From NCBI RefSeq assembly GCF_024749285.1, contig NZ_CP087196.1, positions 2,232,001 through 2,296,000 of the forward strand: a stretch of DNA of 64,000 nt, in the 5' to 3' direction. This stretch comes from Pseudomonas sp. B21-015. Its GTDB lineage: Bacteria > Pseudomonadota > Gammaproteobacteria > Pseudomonadales > Pseudomonadaceae. This document shows, piece after piece, positions 45,067 to 53,424 of the stretch. The notes beneath the pieces are model-generated. The model saw nothing but the letters and a program-made list of their open reading frames with translations. It was not told the origin of the DNA and did not search any database. How positions within the stretch are numbered: the stretch's first letter is position 1; each line of letters begins with the position of its first letter. The position numbers were made by a program, and so were the translations under genes.

Positions 45067-45888
45067 TCAGACCATGGCCAACCGCTGCTTGCGTTGTGGC
45101 GCGCGAAACGCTTGGTCCAGCGCCTCCAGATCCCCCGCTTCAAGGCGCAATTGCGCTGCTTGCGCGTTGAGCTGCACATGCTCGGGACGGACCGCTTTAG
45201 GGATGGCGATCACGTCGTTCTGATGCAGAATCCATGCCAGCGCTACCTGCGCAGGTGTCGCCTCATGACGGGCGGCCACCTGCTTGAGCGTCGAATTGGC
45301 CAGCATGGCCCCGCCCTGGCCGATCGGACAATAGGCCATCACCGGCATCCTTTGATGCTGACACCAGGGCAGCAGATCGAATTCGATGCCGCGCTCTTCC
45401 AGGTTATACAGCACCTGATTGGTGGCGCAGGCCGGTGAGGCCAGTTCATCCAGGTCGTTCAGGTCGAAGTTGGACACGCCCCAACGGCCGATCTTGCCGT
45501 CTTCGCGCAGGCGTTCGAAGGCTTCGACGGTTTCCTCCAGGGGATACTCGCCGCGCCAGTGCAACAGGTAGAGATCGATGTAATCGGTATTGAGCCGCCG
45601 CAGGCTGCGCTCGCAAGCTTGGGGGATGCCTCTGCGGCTGGCGTTGTGAGGGTAGACCTTGCTGACCAGAAAAACCTGATCGCGCAGGCCGGCAATGGCT
45701 TCACCCACCACCTCTTCGGCGCCCCCTTCAGCGTACATCTCAGCGGTGTCGATCAGGGTCATGCCCAACTCGATGCCCAGGCGCAGCGCTGCAACTTCCT
45801 TCGTGTGCCGGGAGCGCTCCTCTCCCATGTGCCAGGTTCCTTGGCCGATGACCGGCACAGGGCTGCCGGCCAACTCAAGAGTACGCAT
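45067..45888 (-). CDS. Aldo/keto reductase
   Basis: A 273-residue NADPH-dependent reductase. The AKR tetrad is present: Asp and Tyr in LIDTAEMYAEG, Lys in VSKVYPH, His in LLHWRGEYP. The cofactor segment is IPKAVRPEH. It differs from the dkgB product near the start of the window and resembles the YeaE/YtbE-like branch, whose natural substrates are uncertain. The ATG at 45886-45888 has AAGGAGG upstream. A long hairpin, which also overlaps the galM stop, separates it from galM on the same strand. Confidence 0.85.
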   Translation of the reverse strand: MRTLELAGSPVPVIGQGTWHMGEERSRHTKEVAALRLGIELGMTLIDTAEMYAEGGAEEVVGEAIAGLRDQVFLVSKVYPHNASRRGIPQACERSLRRLNTDYIDLYLLHWRGEYPLEETVEAFERLREDGKIGRWGVSNFDLNDLDELASPACATNQVLYNLEERGIEFDLLPWCQHQRMPVMAYCPIGQGGAMLANSTLKQVAARHEATPAQVALAWILHQNDVIAIPKAVRPEHVQLNAQAAQLRLEAGDLEALDQAFRAPQRKQRLAMV

Positions 45889-45954
45889 GAATCCTCCTTG
45901 TCGAAGTCCGATCGATACTACAGTTGGCAGTAAAATAGCAGGGTGGTTCCGTCT

Positions 45955-46003
45955 GGTAAGATCAAAAGATCACAGCCTTCGGCAGCGATCTTTTGATCTT
46001 ACC
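45955..46003. terminator. Long inverted repeat overlapping the galM stop codon
   Basis: GGTAAGATCAAAAGATC and its exact inverse GATCTTTTGATCTTACC are 17-base arms around a 15-base loop that itself holds a GCCTTCGGC mini-hairpin. The galM TAA stop lies within the right arm. It is likely a terminator for galM, and recurrent palindromes of this type are known in Pseudomonas. Confidence 0.65.
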
Positions 46004-47147
46004 GGGCGGAAAACCTGAACACGGTGGTCTGGGCATAGGTCTTGCCCGGATCCAGCCGCGTGGACGGGAAGCCCGGCTGGTTCGGCGAGTCCGGATAGTG
46101 CTGGGTTTCCAGAGTAAAGGCACCCCAATGCGGGTAAATCTTGCCAGCCTTGCCCTTGACCGTGCCATCGAGGAAGTTGCTGGTGTAGAACTGCACGCCG
46201 GGTTCAGTGGTGTAGAGCTGCAACCGACGGCCAGATTGCGGATCGCTGACATCGGCGGCGAGTTTGCCCACATCGCCCTTGGCGTCCAGCACCCAGTTGA
46301 AGTCAAAACCACCTTGTTTCGGTTCAGCGAATTTCAATTGCGGGTGATCGACCTTGATGTGTTGACCGATGGCCGTCGGTTGGGTGAAGTCCATGGGCGT
46401 GCCAGCGACCGGGGCCAGTTCACCGGTGGGGATCAGTTTGCCGGTGACCGGTGTGTAATGGGCGGCGTGCAAGGTCGCCAGTTGCTTCAACACATCGCCG
46501 TTACCCGCGCCGGCCAGGTTGAAATAACTGTGGTTGGTCAGGTTCAGCACTGTGGGCTTATCGGTGCTGGCCTTGTAGTCGATGCGCAGCTCATTGTTCT
46601 CGGTGAGGCTGTAGGTGACCTCGGTTTTCAGGTTGCCGGGAAAGCCCATTTCACCGTCCGCCGACAGATACGTCAGCGTCACGCCCACTGAATCCTTGCC
46701 CTTGCTCGGTTCGGCTTTCCACACACGCTTGTCAAAACCTTGAGCTCCGCCGTGCAGCGAATTGCTGCCGTCGTTGAGTGGCACCTGAAAACGTTTGCCG
46801 TCCAGCTCGAAGGCGCCGTTGGCCAGGCGATTGCCAAAGCGGCCGATGGTCGCGCCGAAGAACGCCGTGCCACTTTGATAACCCTGCACGTCGTCGAAAC
46901 CCAGCACCACATCGTCGAGCTTGCCGTTTTTGTCCGGCACTTTCAGCGACTGGAGAATCCCGCCGTAAGTAATGACCGTGGCCTGCAGGCCGTGGCTGTT
47001 GCGCAAAATGTATTGCTCGACGGGCGTGCCGTCATTGGTTTTGCCGAAGGCTTTTTGTTCGCTGGACAAACCAGTGGCGTGAGCGGAGAGGGTGGCGATC
47101 ATCAGGGACAGTCCGAGGCCGGAGAGCAGGTGTCGGGATTGAAGCAT
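45999..47147 (-). CDS. galM: Periplasmic aldose 1-epimerase
   Basis: A 382-residue mutarotase with a signal peptide (residues 1-24, ending AHA), so it acts in the periplasm, interconverting alpha and beta aldoses. Family residues are visible: the His in NDGSNSLHGG, the His in NLTNHSYFNLAG, the general base Glu in YTTEPGVQFYTSN, and the C-terminal GFPSTRLDPGKTY. No gal operon is adjacent. The promoter region holds two inverted GTCATAC-type sites, suggesting control by a FadR-type GntR regulator such as the one encoded at 57333. Confidence 0.9.
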   Translation of the reverse strand: MLQSRHLLSGLGLSLMIATLSAHATGLSSEQKAFGKTNDGTPVEQYILRNSHGLQATVITYGGILQSLKVPDKNGKLDDVVLGFDDVQGYQSGTAFFGATIGRFGNRLANGAFELDGKRFQVPLNDGSNSLHGGAQGFDKRVWKAEPSKGKDSVGVTLTYLSADGEMGFPGNLKTEVTYSLTENNELRIDYKASTDKPTVLNLTNHSYFNLAGAGNGDVLKQLATLHAAHYTPVTGKLIPTGELAPVAGTPMDFTQPTAIGQHIKVDHPQLKFAEPKQGGFDFNWVLDAKGDVGKLAADVSDPQSGRRLQLYTTEPGVQFYTSNFLDGTVKGKAGKIYPHWGAFTLETQHYPDSPNQPGFPSTRLDPGKTYAQTTVFRFSAR

Positions 47148-47179
47148 GGTTGACCTTCCTTTTTGTTGTTTTTAAGAAG

Positions 47180-47190
47180 TAGTCATACTA
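47180..47190. promoter_or_regulatory. GntR/FadR-type operator candidate upstream of galM
   Basis: TAGTCATACTA fits the TNGTNNNACNA consensus of FadR-subfamily GntR regulators. A second copy on the opposite strand, AGTATGACTA, is at 47256-47265, 75 bases away centre to centre, flanking an AT-rich promoter-like stretch (47160-47270). Confidence 0.6.
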
Positions 47191-47255
47191 ATGATCGTGT
47201 TTTAGCGCGATCAAGGAAGGATTTATAGTCTATTTCTCGAGTATTTCAATTATAA

Positions 47256-47265
47256 AGTATGACTA
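47256..47265. promoter_or_regulatory. Second GTCATAC operator copy upstream of galM
   Basis: AGTATGACTA is the reverse complement of TAGTCATACT at the first site. Paired sites 75 bases apart would allow DNA looping or cooperative repression of galM. Confidence 0.5.
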
Positions 47266-47396
47266 ATATGGGGTCGCCTTTACGGTAGCCAGCGCTCACG
47301 GACCACCGGCACTGCACTTTTTCAGCTTTCACGGTTCTACTCTTGGCCAGCCTGCGGCGATCCCCACCGCTGGCCCATGCCCAAGTTCAAGAACCC

Positions 47397-48146
47397 ATGG
47401 CTCGAGTTTTACCCCGCGTTACCCTGCGAATTCGCCGTCATTGCTTGCTGCTGATGAGCCTGTCGATACTCTTCGCCAGTGGCTGCAGCCATCAACCGGG
47501 CAACGATGTCGTCAGCCAGTTTCGCAATGGCAAACCCCAGGAATTCCTCCAGACCAGCGTCGACCGCATGGCGACCCTGACGATGCGTGACAACCTCGAA
47601 AGCCTCTACCTGCTGATGAACAAGCTCTACCTGCGCAACCCGCAGGAGCTGAAGAAATCCGGCTTCCTCGATATAGGCACCGCGGAAAAACAAGTGCGCA
47701 TGGCCATCGAACAGCAAGAGCCGCTACCCACCCTCGGCGGCAAAAAAGACCTCGCTGCACTGAGCTTCGCCATGAGTCCGGAGTTTCTCGGCGACCGGGT
47801 CGGCGCATTCATCTATGCCATCGGCAGCATGCTGGTGACGGCCCATGGCAATCGGCTGGAGTTCTACATGACGGATGCGCTCAACCCGACCTTCGTCAGC
47901 AATGCCGCGCGCAACATCGAAAAAGCCACCTGGATCTTGAGCCAGCGGCAAAACAGGCAAGGCGAGCCGTTGCTGTTTTCCAACGAAGTCTCGGAGGAGG
48001 GCAGCAACCTGAGTTTTGCCGTGGAGTTCGGCAAGATCGTCGCGCGGCTGGACCTGCTGACCCAGATGCTCGACGAGCGCTACCGGCGGATCGGCCTGAA
48101 CTACGCCCAGAGTCTGCTGTTCCTGAATTTTTTGCCGGTGCAGTGA
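47397..48146 (+). CDS. Hypothetical lipoprotein
   Basis: A 249-residue protein with an N-terminal arginine-rich stretch, a hydrophobic segment and lipobox LFASGC (Cys around residue 30). The mature part is rich in helix-formers (TMRDNLESLYLLMNKLYLRN, SVDRMATL) and has conserved-looking MSPEFLGDRVGAFIYAIGSM. I recognise no family. ATG 47397 was chosen because it directly precedes the positively charged signal region; the open frame reaches a TTG at 47343. It is probably outer-membrane anchored (Ser after the Cys). Confidence 0.7.
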   Translation: MARVLPRVTLRIRRHCLLLMSLSILFASGCSHQPGNDVVSQFRNGKPQEFLQTSVDRMATLTMRDNLESLYLLMNKLYLRNPQELKKSGFLDIGTAEKQVRMAIEQQEPLPTLGGKKDLAALSFAMSPEFLGDRVGAFIYAIGSMLVTAHGNRLEFYMTDALNPTFVSNAARNIEKATWILSQRQNRQGEPLLFSNEVSEEGSNLSFAVEFGKIVARLDLLTQMLDERYRRIGLNYAQSLLFLNFLPVQ

Positions 48147-48168
48147 GCCGCGTGGATTTTTACTGTGG

Positions 48169-48879
48169 TTATGCGGCTGGTTGATCCGGAGGAAGTTTGC
48201 TCCTGATGCGGTCAAGCTCACACATGAATTCTGCTAAGTCGTCAGATGGGATTTCCAAGACAAAGGATAATTTGTTTCCATAACCCCCAAAAGACGTCCC
48301 CATGAGTGTTGCTGTGTCGTTGTCTCTTATGATTACGCGGTCATGAATTTCAGTGGTTTCATGGCATAAGATTTTAGTGCCTTGTGACTTTATTCTCTGA
48401 TTGAATTTTTTTTGGATGCCGCTGTTGGGGCCTGGGAGTAAGAATAGTTCTAGTTTTTTTAAGTGTGGTGGGACTAGGCTGGCAATAAAATCAATGTAGT
48501 CATTTTCGGTTTTATAGACTCTGTTTGGGCCGCTCCACTGAAAAAAGTAAGGGTCGCATATTATGAGTAAGTCGTTGGAATAAGCCTTTTTCTTGATGTG
48601 TTTTTGGGCTTTTGCAAGTTTTCCTGACGCACCAACAAGTAGCTCGGTGTAGTCTCCTTGACTGCCCGCTAGGGCGCAGCGGGCTGGCTTTTCATGAACC
48701 GCCAGCCGAAGGCGATATAGCTGCTCTTCTAATTCGCTCAGTCGGTCGATTAAGTGTCGGGGTGAAAGGTACCCAAAGTAGAATTCTTCCTCGATAGAAT
48801 CTGTAGGGACTTCTGGATTCTTAAGTATCTCTAGTGTGCGGGTTAAATGTTCAATTAGCTTTTGTCTACGATAGTTCAT
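48169..48879 (-). CDS. PLD-like protein with a single HxR motif
   Basis: A 236-residue protein encoded in visibly AT-rich DNA. Near the C-terminus EIHDRVIIRD followed by MGTSFGG (His179, Arg181, Asp186, then Gly194-Thr-Ser) resembles the phospholipase D HxKxxxxD motif with Arg in place of Lys. An upstream CDPYFFQWSG (about 108-117) gives the usual buried strand of the fold. Only one half-site is present, so activity would need a dimer. An N-terminal coiled-coil-like region (about 40-63) is seen. It lies 81 bases downstream of the GIY-YIG gene on the same strand, probably as a two-gene unit. The function is unknown; a nuclease or effector role is an inference. Confidence 0.6.
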   Translation of the reverse strand: MNYRRQKLIEHLTRTLEILKNPEVPTDSIEEEFYFGYLSPRHLIDRLSELEEQLYRLRLAVHEKPARCALAGSQGDYTELLVGASGKLAKAQKHIKKKAYSNDLLIICDPYFFQWSGPNRVYKTENDYIDFIASLVPPHLKKLELFLLPGPNSGIQKKFNQRIKSQGTKILCHETTEIHDRVIIRDNDTATLMGTSFGGYGNKLSFVLEIPSDDLAEFMCELDRIRSKLPPDQPAA

Positions 48880-48960
48880 GCGAGTTTCCAGGTTGGTGGG
48901 GGCGTATATGGTTGGTAGGCGTTGTGGTGAAGGTTTGGCTTGGTGTGCTTTTTGTTGTGG

Positions 48961-49797
48961 CTAGTTTCGATTCAAGCCGAATTCGCGCGTCATAAGTTTG
49001 GATTTCCATAGCCCTTCAGCTCTGATGATTTCCGCTTCCGATGCGGCAGATGAAGCAACTTCAAGTATCGAAACTTTAAAGTCATGATTGTCGAGTAACT
49101 TCATTTCCACGTTTCCGCCATGGCCGCTGGACCGGTAATACTCCCACCGCGCCCAGAACCCTCCAGTGCCGTAAGCAGAGCCAACATATTGTTTCCCGGT
49201 TACCCGGCAGGTGATCAGATAAACTCCAGACACCGCAGAAAGCGCTCCTCGCCAGGACACCGGCACAGACGCTAGCTCATTGATTGAATGGCTGAACGTA
49301 TCAAAACCAGGGAAGGGAGGTTCGATGGCTGTTCTGCGTATCTCGACGATAGTTTTGTCTTGGTTGTCGGCTCGCTGGACCCATGATCGTAAGCCCGGCC
49401 CCCAGTCGAATACGATTTTGCCAACCATATCCAAGAATCGAGGGTCGGGTTTCATCTCATAAAAGTGATGGCCTTCAACGTTGATACCAGTTACTGGGTC
49501 TTTTGATCCTTCCGGTGCAAAACCTTTGTGGGTGATTTCATAAACACCCACAAACAGTGTTTCTCCAAGAGGGGTCCCAACGCAGGAGATAATCCAGTCG
49601 CAGGCCTCAAACACATTGCGTGATTGCAGTGACTGGTAGAACTCGAAACGTCCGTCTCCTGCAGTCCAAAGCGCGTGAGGCGAAAGCTCTTTTCCACCTC
49701 TGTGATCCTGATGGCGCACATAGCGCGCTCTGGCAAGGTCTAGCCCCTTGGCGATCAGTAGCGAGTTCATTCCAATCACAGCTCTTGCTCCATGCAT
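48961..49797 (-). CDS. GIY-YIG nuclease-domain protein
   Basis: A 278-residue protein. The last ~90 residues form a complete GIY-YIG domain: GVYLI (191-195), KQYVGSAYG (202-210), an Arg in FWARWEYY (about 217), the metal-binding Glu261 in RAEGLWKSKL, and Asn276 in GLNRN. The first ~185 residues are a separate domain of unknown family (FEACDWIISCVGTPLGETLF, FVGVYEITHKGF). Such N-terminal domains often give specificity to restriction-like nucleases. AT-rich composition and position suggest horizontal acquisition with the downstream PLD-like gene. The start is uncertain: ATG 49797, or ATG 49770 nine codons in. Confidence 0.72.
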   Translation of the reverse strand: MHGARAVIGMNSLLIAKGLDLARARYVRHQDHRGGKELSPHALWTAGDGRFEFYQSLQSRNVFEACDWIISCVGTPLGETLFVGVYEITHKGFAPEGSKDPVTGINVEGHHFYEMKPDPRFLDMVGKIVFDWGPGLRSWVQRADNQDKTIVEIRRTAIEPPFPGFDTFSHSINELASVPVSWRGALSAVSGVYLITCRVTGKQYVGSAYGTGGFWARWEYYRSSGHGGNVEMKLLDNHDFKVSILEVASSAASEAEIIRAEGLWKSKLMTREFGLNRN

Positions 49798-50022
49798 AAT
49801 CGATTTTGATCCATCACATGCGCGCTGGCCGTAACTCTTGACTAGCGGCTACTTGATATCAGATGCGGGACATCATCCACAATTCTTCCTGAAGGAATTT
49901 CTCTGAAACCGTCTGCTCCTCAGAGAAAAAGCATAACGATAGACCGCATCGATATATGTGGTTATAAGAAAAATCGCTATGCTGCTGACCGGTTTGTTTA
50001 TTGCGAATTTCTGGACGTATTA

Positions 50023-50808
50023 ATGGATTTCGGTAATTTCGGGTTGGTCGTGGCAGGTCTGGTGGTCGGCTTTATTGTCGGCATGACCGGCGTCGGGGGC
50101 GGTTCGTTGATGACGCCGATCCTGCTGTGGTTCGGCGTTAACCCGGCTACGGCGGTGGGCACGGACTTGCTGTACGCGGCCATTACCAAATCCAGTGGTG
50201 TACTGGTTCATCGCAAAAACAAGAACATCGACTGGGCGATCACCGGCTGGTTGACCCTCGGCAGTGTGCCGGCGGTAGCCCTGACGCTGTGGTTCCTGAG
50301 CACTTTGCAAACCTCGCCCGAGGCGATGAACGCCGTCATCAAACAGGCGCTGGGCTTCGTATTGTTCGCCACGGCGCTGGCGATTTTTTTCAAGAAGCGC
50401 TTGCTTGATTTCGCTCACAAACGGGCGGGTGGCCAATATAACCCCAGCGGTTCCCGGTTGAATGCACTGACCGTGATCACCGGTCTGGTGCTAGGCACCA
50501 TGGTGGCCCTGACCTCCATCGGCGCTGGCGCCCTGGGCACCGTCGCGCTGTTCATCCTGTATCCGCTGCTGCCCACCCGTCGCCTGGTCGGCACCGAAAT
50601 CGCTCACGCGGTGCCCCTGACCCTGGTCGCCGGCCTTGGCCACGCAAGCATGGGCAACATGGATTGGCACGTCCTGGGCTTCTTGCTGGTCGGTTCGTTG
50701 CCTGGGATTTACCTGGGCAGCCATTTGACCGGGCGCATCTCCGACGAACTGCTGCGTCCGTGCCTGGCGACGATGCTGGTGCTGATCGGCTATAAACTGG
50801 CGTTCTGA
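50023..50808 (+). CDS. TauE/SafE-family permease
   Basis: A 261-residue inner-membrane protein with about 7-8 hydrophobic segments and the TauE/SafE features VGFIVGMTGVGGGSLMTPIL and ATAVGTDLLYAAITKS at the start and GAGALGTVALFILYPLLP later. The family exports sulfite, sulfoacetate or related anions; the substrate is unknown here. The ATG at 50023 follows a weak purine-rich region. The gene is separated from the low-GC GIY-YIG/PLD insert by about 225 bases and overlaps the damaged VOC gene by 19 bases, convergently. Confidence 0.85.
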   Translation: MDFGNFGLVVAGLVVGFIVGMTGVGGGSLMTPILLWFGVNPATAVGTDLLYAAITKSSGVLVHRKNKNIDWAITGWLTLGSVPAVALTLWFLSTLQTSPEAMNAVIKQALGFVLFATALAIFFKKRLLDFAHKRAGGQYNPSGSRLNALTVITGLVLGTMVALTSIGAGALGTVALFILYPLLPTRRLVGTEIAHAVPLTLVAGLGHASMGNMDWHVLGFLLVGSLPGIYLGSHLTGRISDELLRPCLATMLVLIGYKLAF

Positions 50809-51184
50809 TCCGATACCGCTTCCCGAGTAAAAATCTCCAGCAGATGCCCGTCCGGGTCATCGAAATACACCCGCCGGCCACCGGCGTAATCATTGATTTC
50901 GTTCGGCCGCTGCTTGCCCGGATCGGCCCACCAGGGCTGTTTGAGCGCTTGCAGACGAGCGAAGGCCGCATCGAAGTCGTCGTCGCCAATCAAGAACGCA
51001 TAGTGCTGGGACGCGATGGGCGGGTCGTTGTTGTAGAAATCCAGCGACACCCCGTTATCGAACTTGACCACCAGCATCGGCCCGAACGGCTCGGGATCAG
51101 GCAGGCCGAGGAGGTCGGTCAGTAGTGCGCCGAGGCCTGTTTGTCACGGCACCAAACGATGGTGTGGTTCAGATGAGCGCTCAT
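50790..51184 (-). pseudogene. Frameshifted VOC (glyoxalase-fold) protein gene
   Basis: ATG at 51184 with GAGGG upstream opens MSAHLNHTIVWCRDKQASAHY, then stops at TGA 51119-51121. Directly beyond, another frame continues with the natural next part (LTDLLGLPDPEPFGPMLVVK, then FDNGVSLDFY and the VOC-type VYFDDPDGHLLEIF) to the stop at 50790. Adding one base at about 51120 restores a single 131-residue VOC protein. Hence a one-base deletion or sequencing error. The intact family binds metal and acts on small molecules or antibiotics. Confidence 0.75.
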
Positions 51185-51348
51185 GGATAAACCCTCACGA
51201 TGAATCAGCTATGAGATTAGCTCAGGCTGTTGCGCAATGACCGCCCTGACCTAAGCTTGGGCAAGGCGGAACACAATCGCGGTGCATCGCCCGGAACGAT
51301 CACCGCGATGCGCAATCATTAGAGCGTGGATATCAAAAGGAGATGCGC

Positions 51349-51885
51349 ATGCTCATCAGGTCTTTGACCCTGGCTACTCTGTTGGCTTTCGTCGGTCCTT
51401 CATTCGCCGCCGATGACGATTCCCCGCTGGTTAAAGACGTGGGCAGGGCCCGTCCGCTGATTGTCATCGCGCCCAGTTCAGTCGACCCCACCTGGCTCAA
51501 CCTGAAAAAATCACTGGACGACTCCGCCAACCGCAAGGGTTTCACCGATCGAAACATGGTGCTGTACACCGTGATCAATACGATGGGCCAACGGGATGGC
51601 AAAGACCTCGACCCGCAATCGACGATGGCGTTGATCCGCTCGCTCAAATTGGGTGCCGGTGCGAAGAGCAAAATCATCCTGATCGGCAAGGATGGCGAAA
51701 AGAAGCTTGAGCAATCGAATACGGTCGAGTTGAAAGAGATTTTCAACACCGTCGACCAGCTGCCGACCGCCGAGAAGGAAGCGACAGTACCGGTGCCAGC
51801 GCCAGTGGCTGAAGTTGCACCGGCCAAAGGTGCCAAAGGCAAACCGGCGAAGCCCGCCAAACCGCCTGAAATGCCGGATGATTGA
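51349..51885 (+). CDS. DUF4174-like exported protein
   Basis: A 178-residue protein with a signal peptide (residues 1-20, ending SFA) and a DUF4174-like core (LVKDVGRARPLIVIAPSSVD, NMVLYTVINTMGQRDGKDL, KIILIGKDGEKKLE). The C-terminal 35 residues are a Pro/Ala/Lys-rich low-complexity tail. The function is unknown; the periplasm is the likely site. ATG 51349 is preferred because AAGGAG (51336-51341) is well spaced from it; ATG 51343 would be too close. The repeat and terminator at 51901-52055 follow. Confidence 0.75.
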   Translation: MLIRSLTLATLLAFVGPSFAADDDSPLVKDVGRARPLIVIAPSSVDPTWLNLKKSLDDSANRKGFTDRNMVLYTVINTMGQRDGKDLDPQSTMALIRSLKLGAGAKSKIILIGKDGEKKLEQSNTVELKEIFNTVDQLPTAEKEATVPVPAPVAEVAPAKGAKGKPAKPAKPPEMPDD

Positions 51886-51900
51886 ATTTTCTGTTGAACC

Positions 51901-51956
51901 TTTGTGGTGAGGGGGGGCTTGCGCCAATGCCAGTCAGTCAAGCCCGCTCCCACAGG
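51901..51956 (+). repeat. REP-derived repeat
   Basis: GAGGGGGGGCTTGCGCCAAT plus CAGTCAGTCAAGCCCGCTCC. It shares the exact 18-base run CAATGCCAGTCAGTCAAG with 42156-42173 and ends in a standard REP arm. Confidence 0.6.
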
Positions 51957-51968
51957 TTCTGTCTCGGT

Positions 51969-52022
51969 GATTTGATGGATGTGATCGGGCGACGTTTGCA
52001 GGCGCAGGTTTCAATTCAGTAA
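51969..52022 (+). pseudogene. C-terminal remnant of a small Pseudomonas protein gene
   Basis: Seventeen codons read DLMDVIGRRLQAQVSIQ before TAA, close to the end of the frameshifted gene at 11528-11850 (DVLDVIGRRLRARPSE). No start or body is present; upstream is REP-derived sequence. A terminator follows directly, as if this were the end of a deleted gene. Confidence 0.5.
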
Positions 52023-52024
52023 CG

Positions 52025-52055
52025 AAAATGGGCGACCTCAGAGGTCGCCCATTTT
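52025..52055 (+). terminator. Rho-independent terminator
   Basis: AAAATGGGCGACCTC-A-GAGGTCGCCCATTTT: 15-base perfect arms followed by GTTTG. It sits after the small-gene remnant and would serve as the end of the DUF4174 transcript, or bidirectionally also for ampC. Confidence 0.8.
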
Positions 52056-52109
52056 GTTTGCCACCGCTGAACCCTGTGGCGAGGGGGCAGCCTCAATGAG
52101 TGGTTGAGA

Positions 52110-53264
52110 TCATTCAGCCAGCGCACTCAATATTTCGTGGGCGATTCTGACTCGCTCCGGGTTCGGGTAGTTTTTGTTGGCCAGGATCACGATGCCGATG
52201 TCTTTGGCCGGGATAAAGGCGACGTAGGCGCCGAAGCCGCGGGTTGAACCGGTTTTGTTGATCAGCACGGTGTCGCGTTGAGGTTGCGGCGGGGTCAGCC
52301 ACTGGACTTCATGAGCCTCAAATGCCATCTGCGACGAGTTGCCGGCCAGTAATGTGTTGAGCGTCACCGGGTAGTTGTAGAACTCCCAACCCAACCCTTG
52401 AGTCATCTCGCCAACCTTGTAATAGCCGGTGTGAGTGGTGGCGATGGCCTGCTGCAAGGGTTTTTCCAGCGAAGCGGGATTCATGTTCGCCTCAACATAG
52501 CGAAGCAGATCCGCGGCGCTGGTTTTCACGCCATACGCTTCGGAATCCAGCACACCCGGCTCGACCCGCGCAGGCCTGTCCTCCTTGGTGTAACCCTGAG
52601 CGTAAAGTGCCATCTGATCCTGCGGAACCTTGAGGTAGCTGTGCTTGAGGCCCAGTTTCGGCAGCAAGGTTTTTTCCATCAACTCATCGAACGGTGCACC
52701 CATGCTGCGGGCCGCCAGGTAGCCGAACAACCCCAGGCTGGGGTTTGAATACTGGCGATGAGTGCCGGCGGCGTAGGTCGGTTTCCACTGTTTGAAGTAG
52801 CCGAGCATTTTGTCCTGATGGTCTGCCTCACTGGGGAGTTGCAGCGGCAGGCCGCCGGCGCTGTAGGTGCCAAGTTGCAGCACACTGATACTGTCGAACA
52901 CGCTGCCGCGCAAGGCCGGCAAAACCTGACTGGCGTTGTCCGACAGGGCCAGTTTTCCGGTCGCCTGTGCATAGGCGGCGAGGGTGGCGGTGAAGGTTTT
53001 ACTCACCGAACCGATTTCGAACAAAGTGTCTTTGGTGACGGCTTTGCCGTTTTCTTTTGAGGCCACGCCGTAGTTAAAGTAATGCGGTTGGCCATTGACG
53101 GTAATTGCGACCGCGATGCCGGGGATTTGCTGTTGCTGCATAACCGGTTCGACGGCAGCCTTCACGATGGCTTCGATGCGCTCGTCAGCAAAGCTGTGAC
53201 TGACTCCGAGGAGAAGTGCGAAAGCACTGTAGGATACGAGCTTGTTCTGATTTTTCTTAGGCAT
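52110..53264 (-). CDS. ampC: Class C beta-lactamase
   Basis: A 384-residue AmpC with a signal peptide (residues 1-26, ending SFA). The serine-hydrolase motifs are intact: Ser86-Val-Ser-Lys89 (GSVSKTF), Tyr172-Ser-Asn174 (QYSNPS) and Lys337-Thr-Gly339 (NKTGS). It hydrolyses cephalosporins in the periplasm. ATG 53262-53264 is the better start; ATG six codons earlier is possible and neither has a strong ribosome site. ampR is divergently transcribed across a 160-base gap, the classical inducible arrangement. Confidence 0.93.
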   Translation of the reverse strand: MPKKNQNKLVSYSAFALLLGVSHSFADERIEAIVKAAVEPVMQQQQIPGIAVAITVNGQPHYFNYGVASKENGKAVTKDTLFEIGSVSKTFTATLAAYAQATGKLALSDNASQVLPALRGSVFDSISVLQLGTYSAGGLPLQLPSEADHQDKMLGYFKQWKPTYAAGTHRQYSNPSLGLFGYLAARSMGAPFDELMEKTLLPKLGLKHSYLKVPQDQMALYAQGYTKEDRPARVEPGVLDSEAYGVKTSAADLLRYVEANMNPASLEKPLQQAIATTHTGYYKVGEMTQGLGWEFYNYPVTLNTLLAGNSSQMAFEAHEVQWLTPPQPQRDTVLINKTGSTRGFGAYVAFIPAKDIGIVILANKNYPNPERVRIAHEILSALAE

Positions 53265-53346
53265 GATTGAGTCAATTTCCATGATTGTTCGTGGTGTTAA
53301 CCGCTACACTCCGAGCGGTTTTTCAAGCCGGTCCGCTGCTGGGCGA

Positions 53347-53367
53347 GCCAAATCTAGGCAGTTTGGC
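53347..53367. promoter_or_regulatory. AmpR operator candidate
   Basis: GCCAAA-N9-TTTGGC inverted repeat within the ampC-ampR gap, a LysR-type dyad in the expected position. No experimental match was checked. Confidence 0.5.
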
Positions 53368-53424
53368 GAGCGCCGACAAACGACGATATTTCGGATGAGC
53401 CATTAGAAAATTTTGGGAGTGGGC

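Noticed and set aside
48147..50022. Prophage or transposon around the GIY-YIG/PLD pair
   Set aside because: No integrase, transposase, or obvious direct repeats flank it; only base composition suggests transfer.
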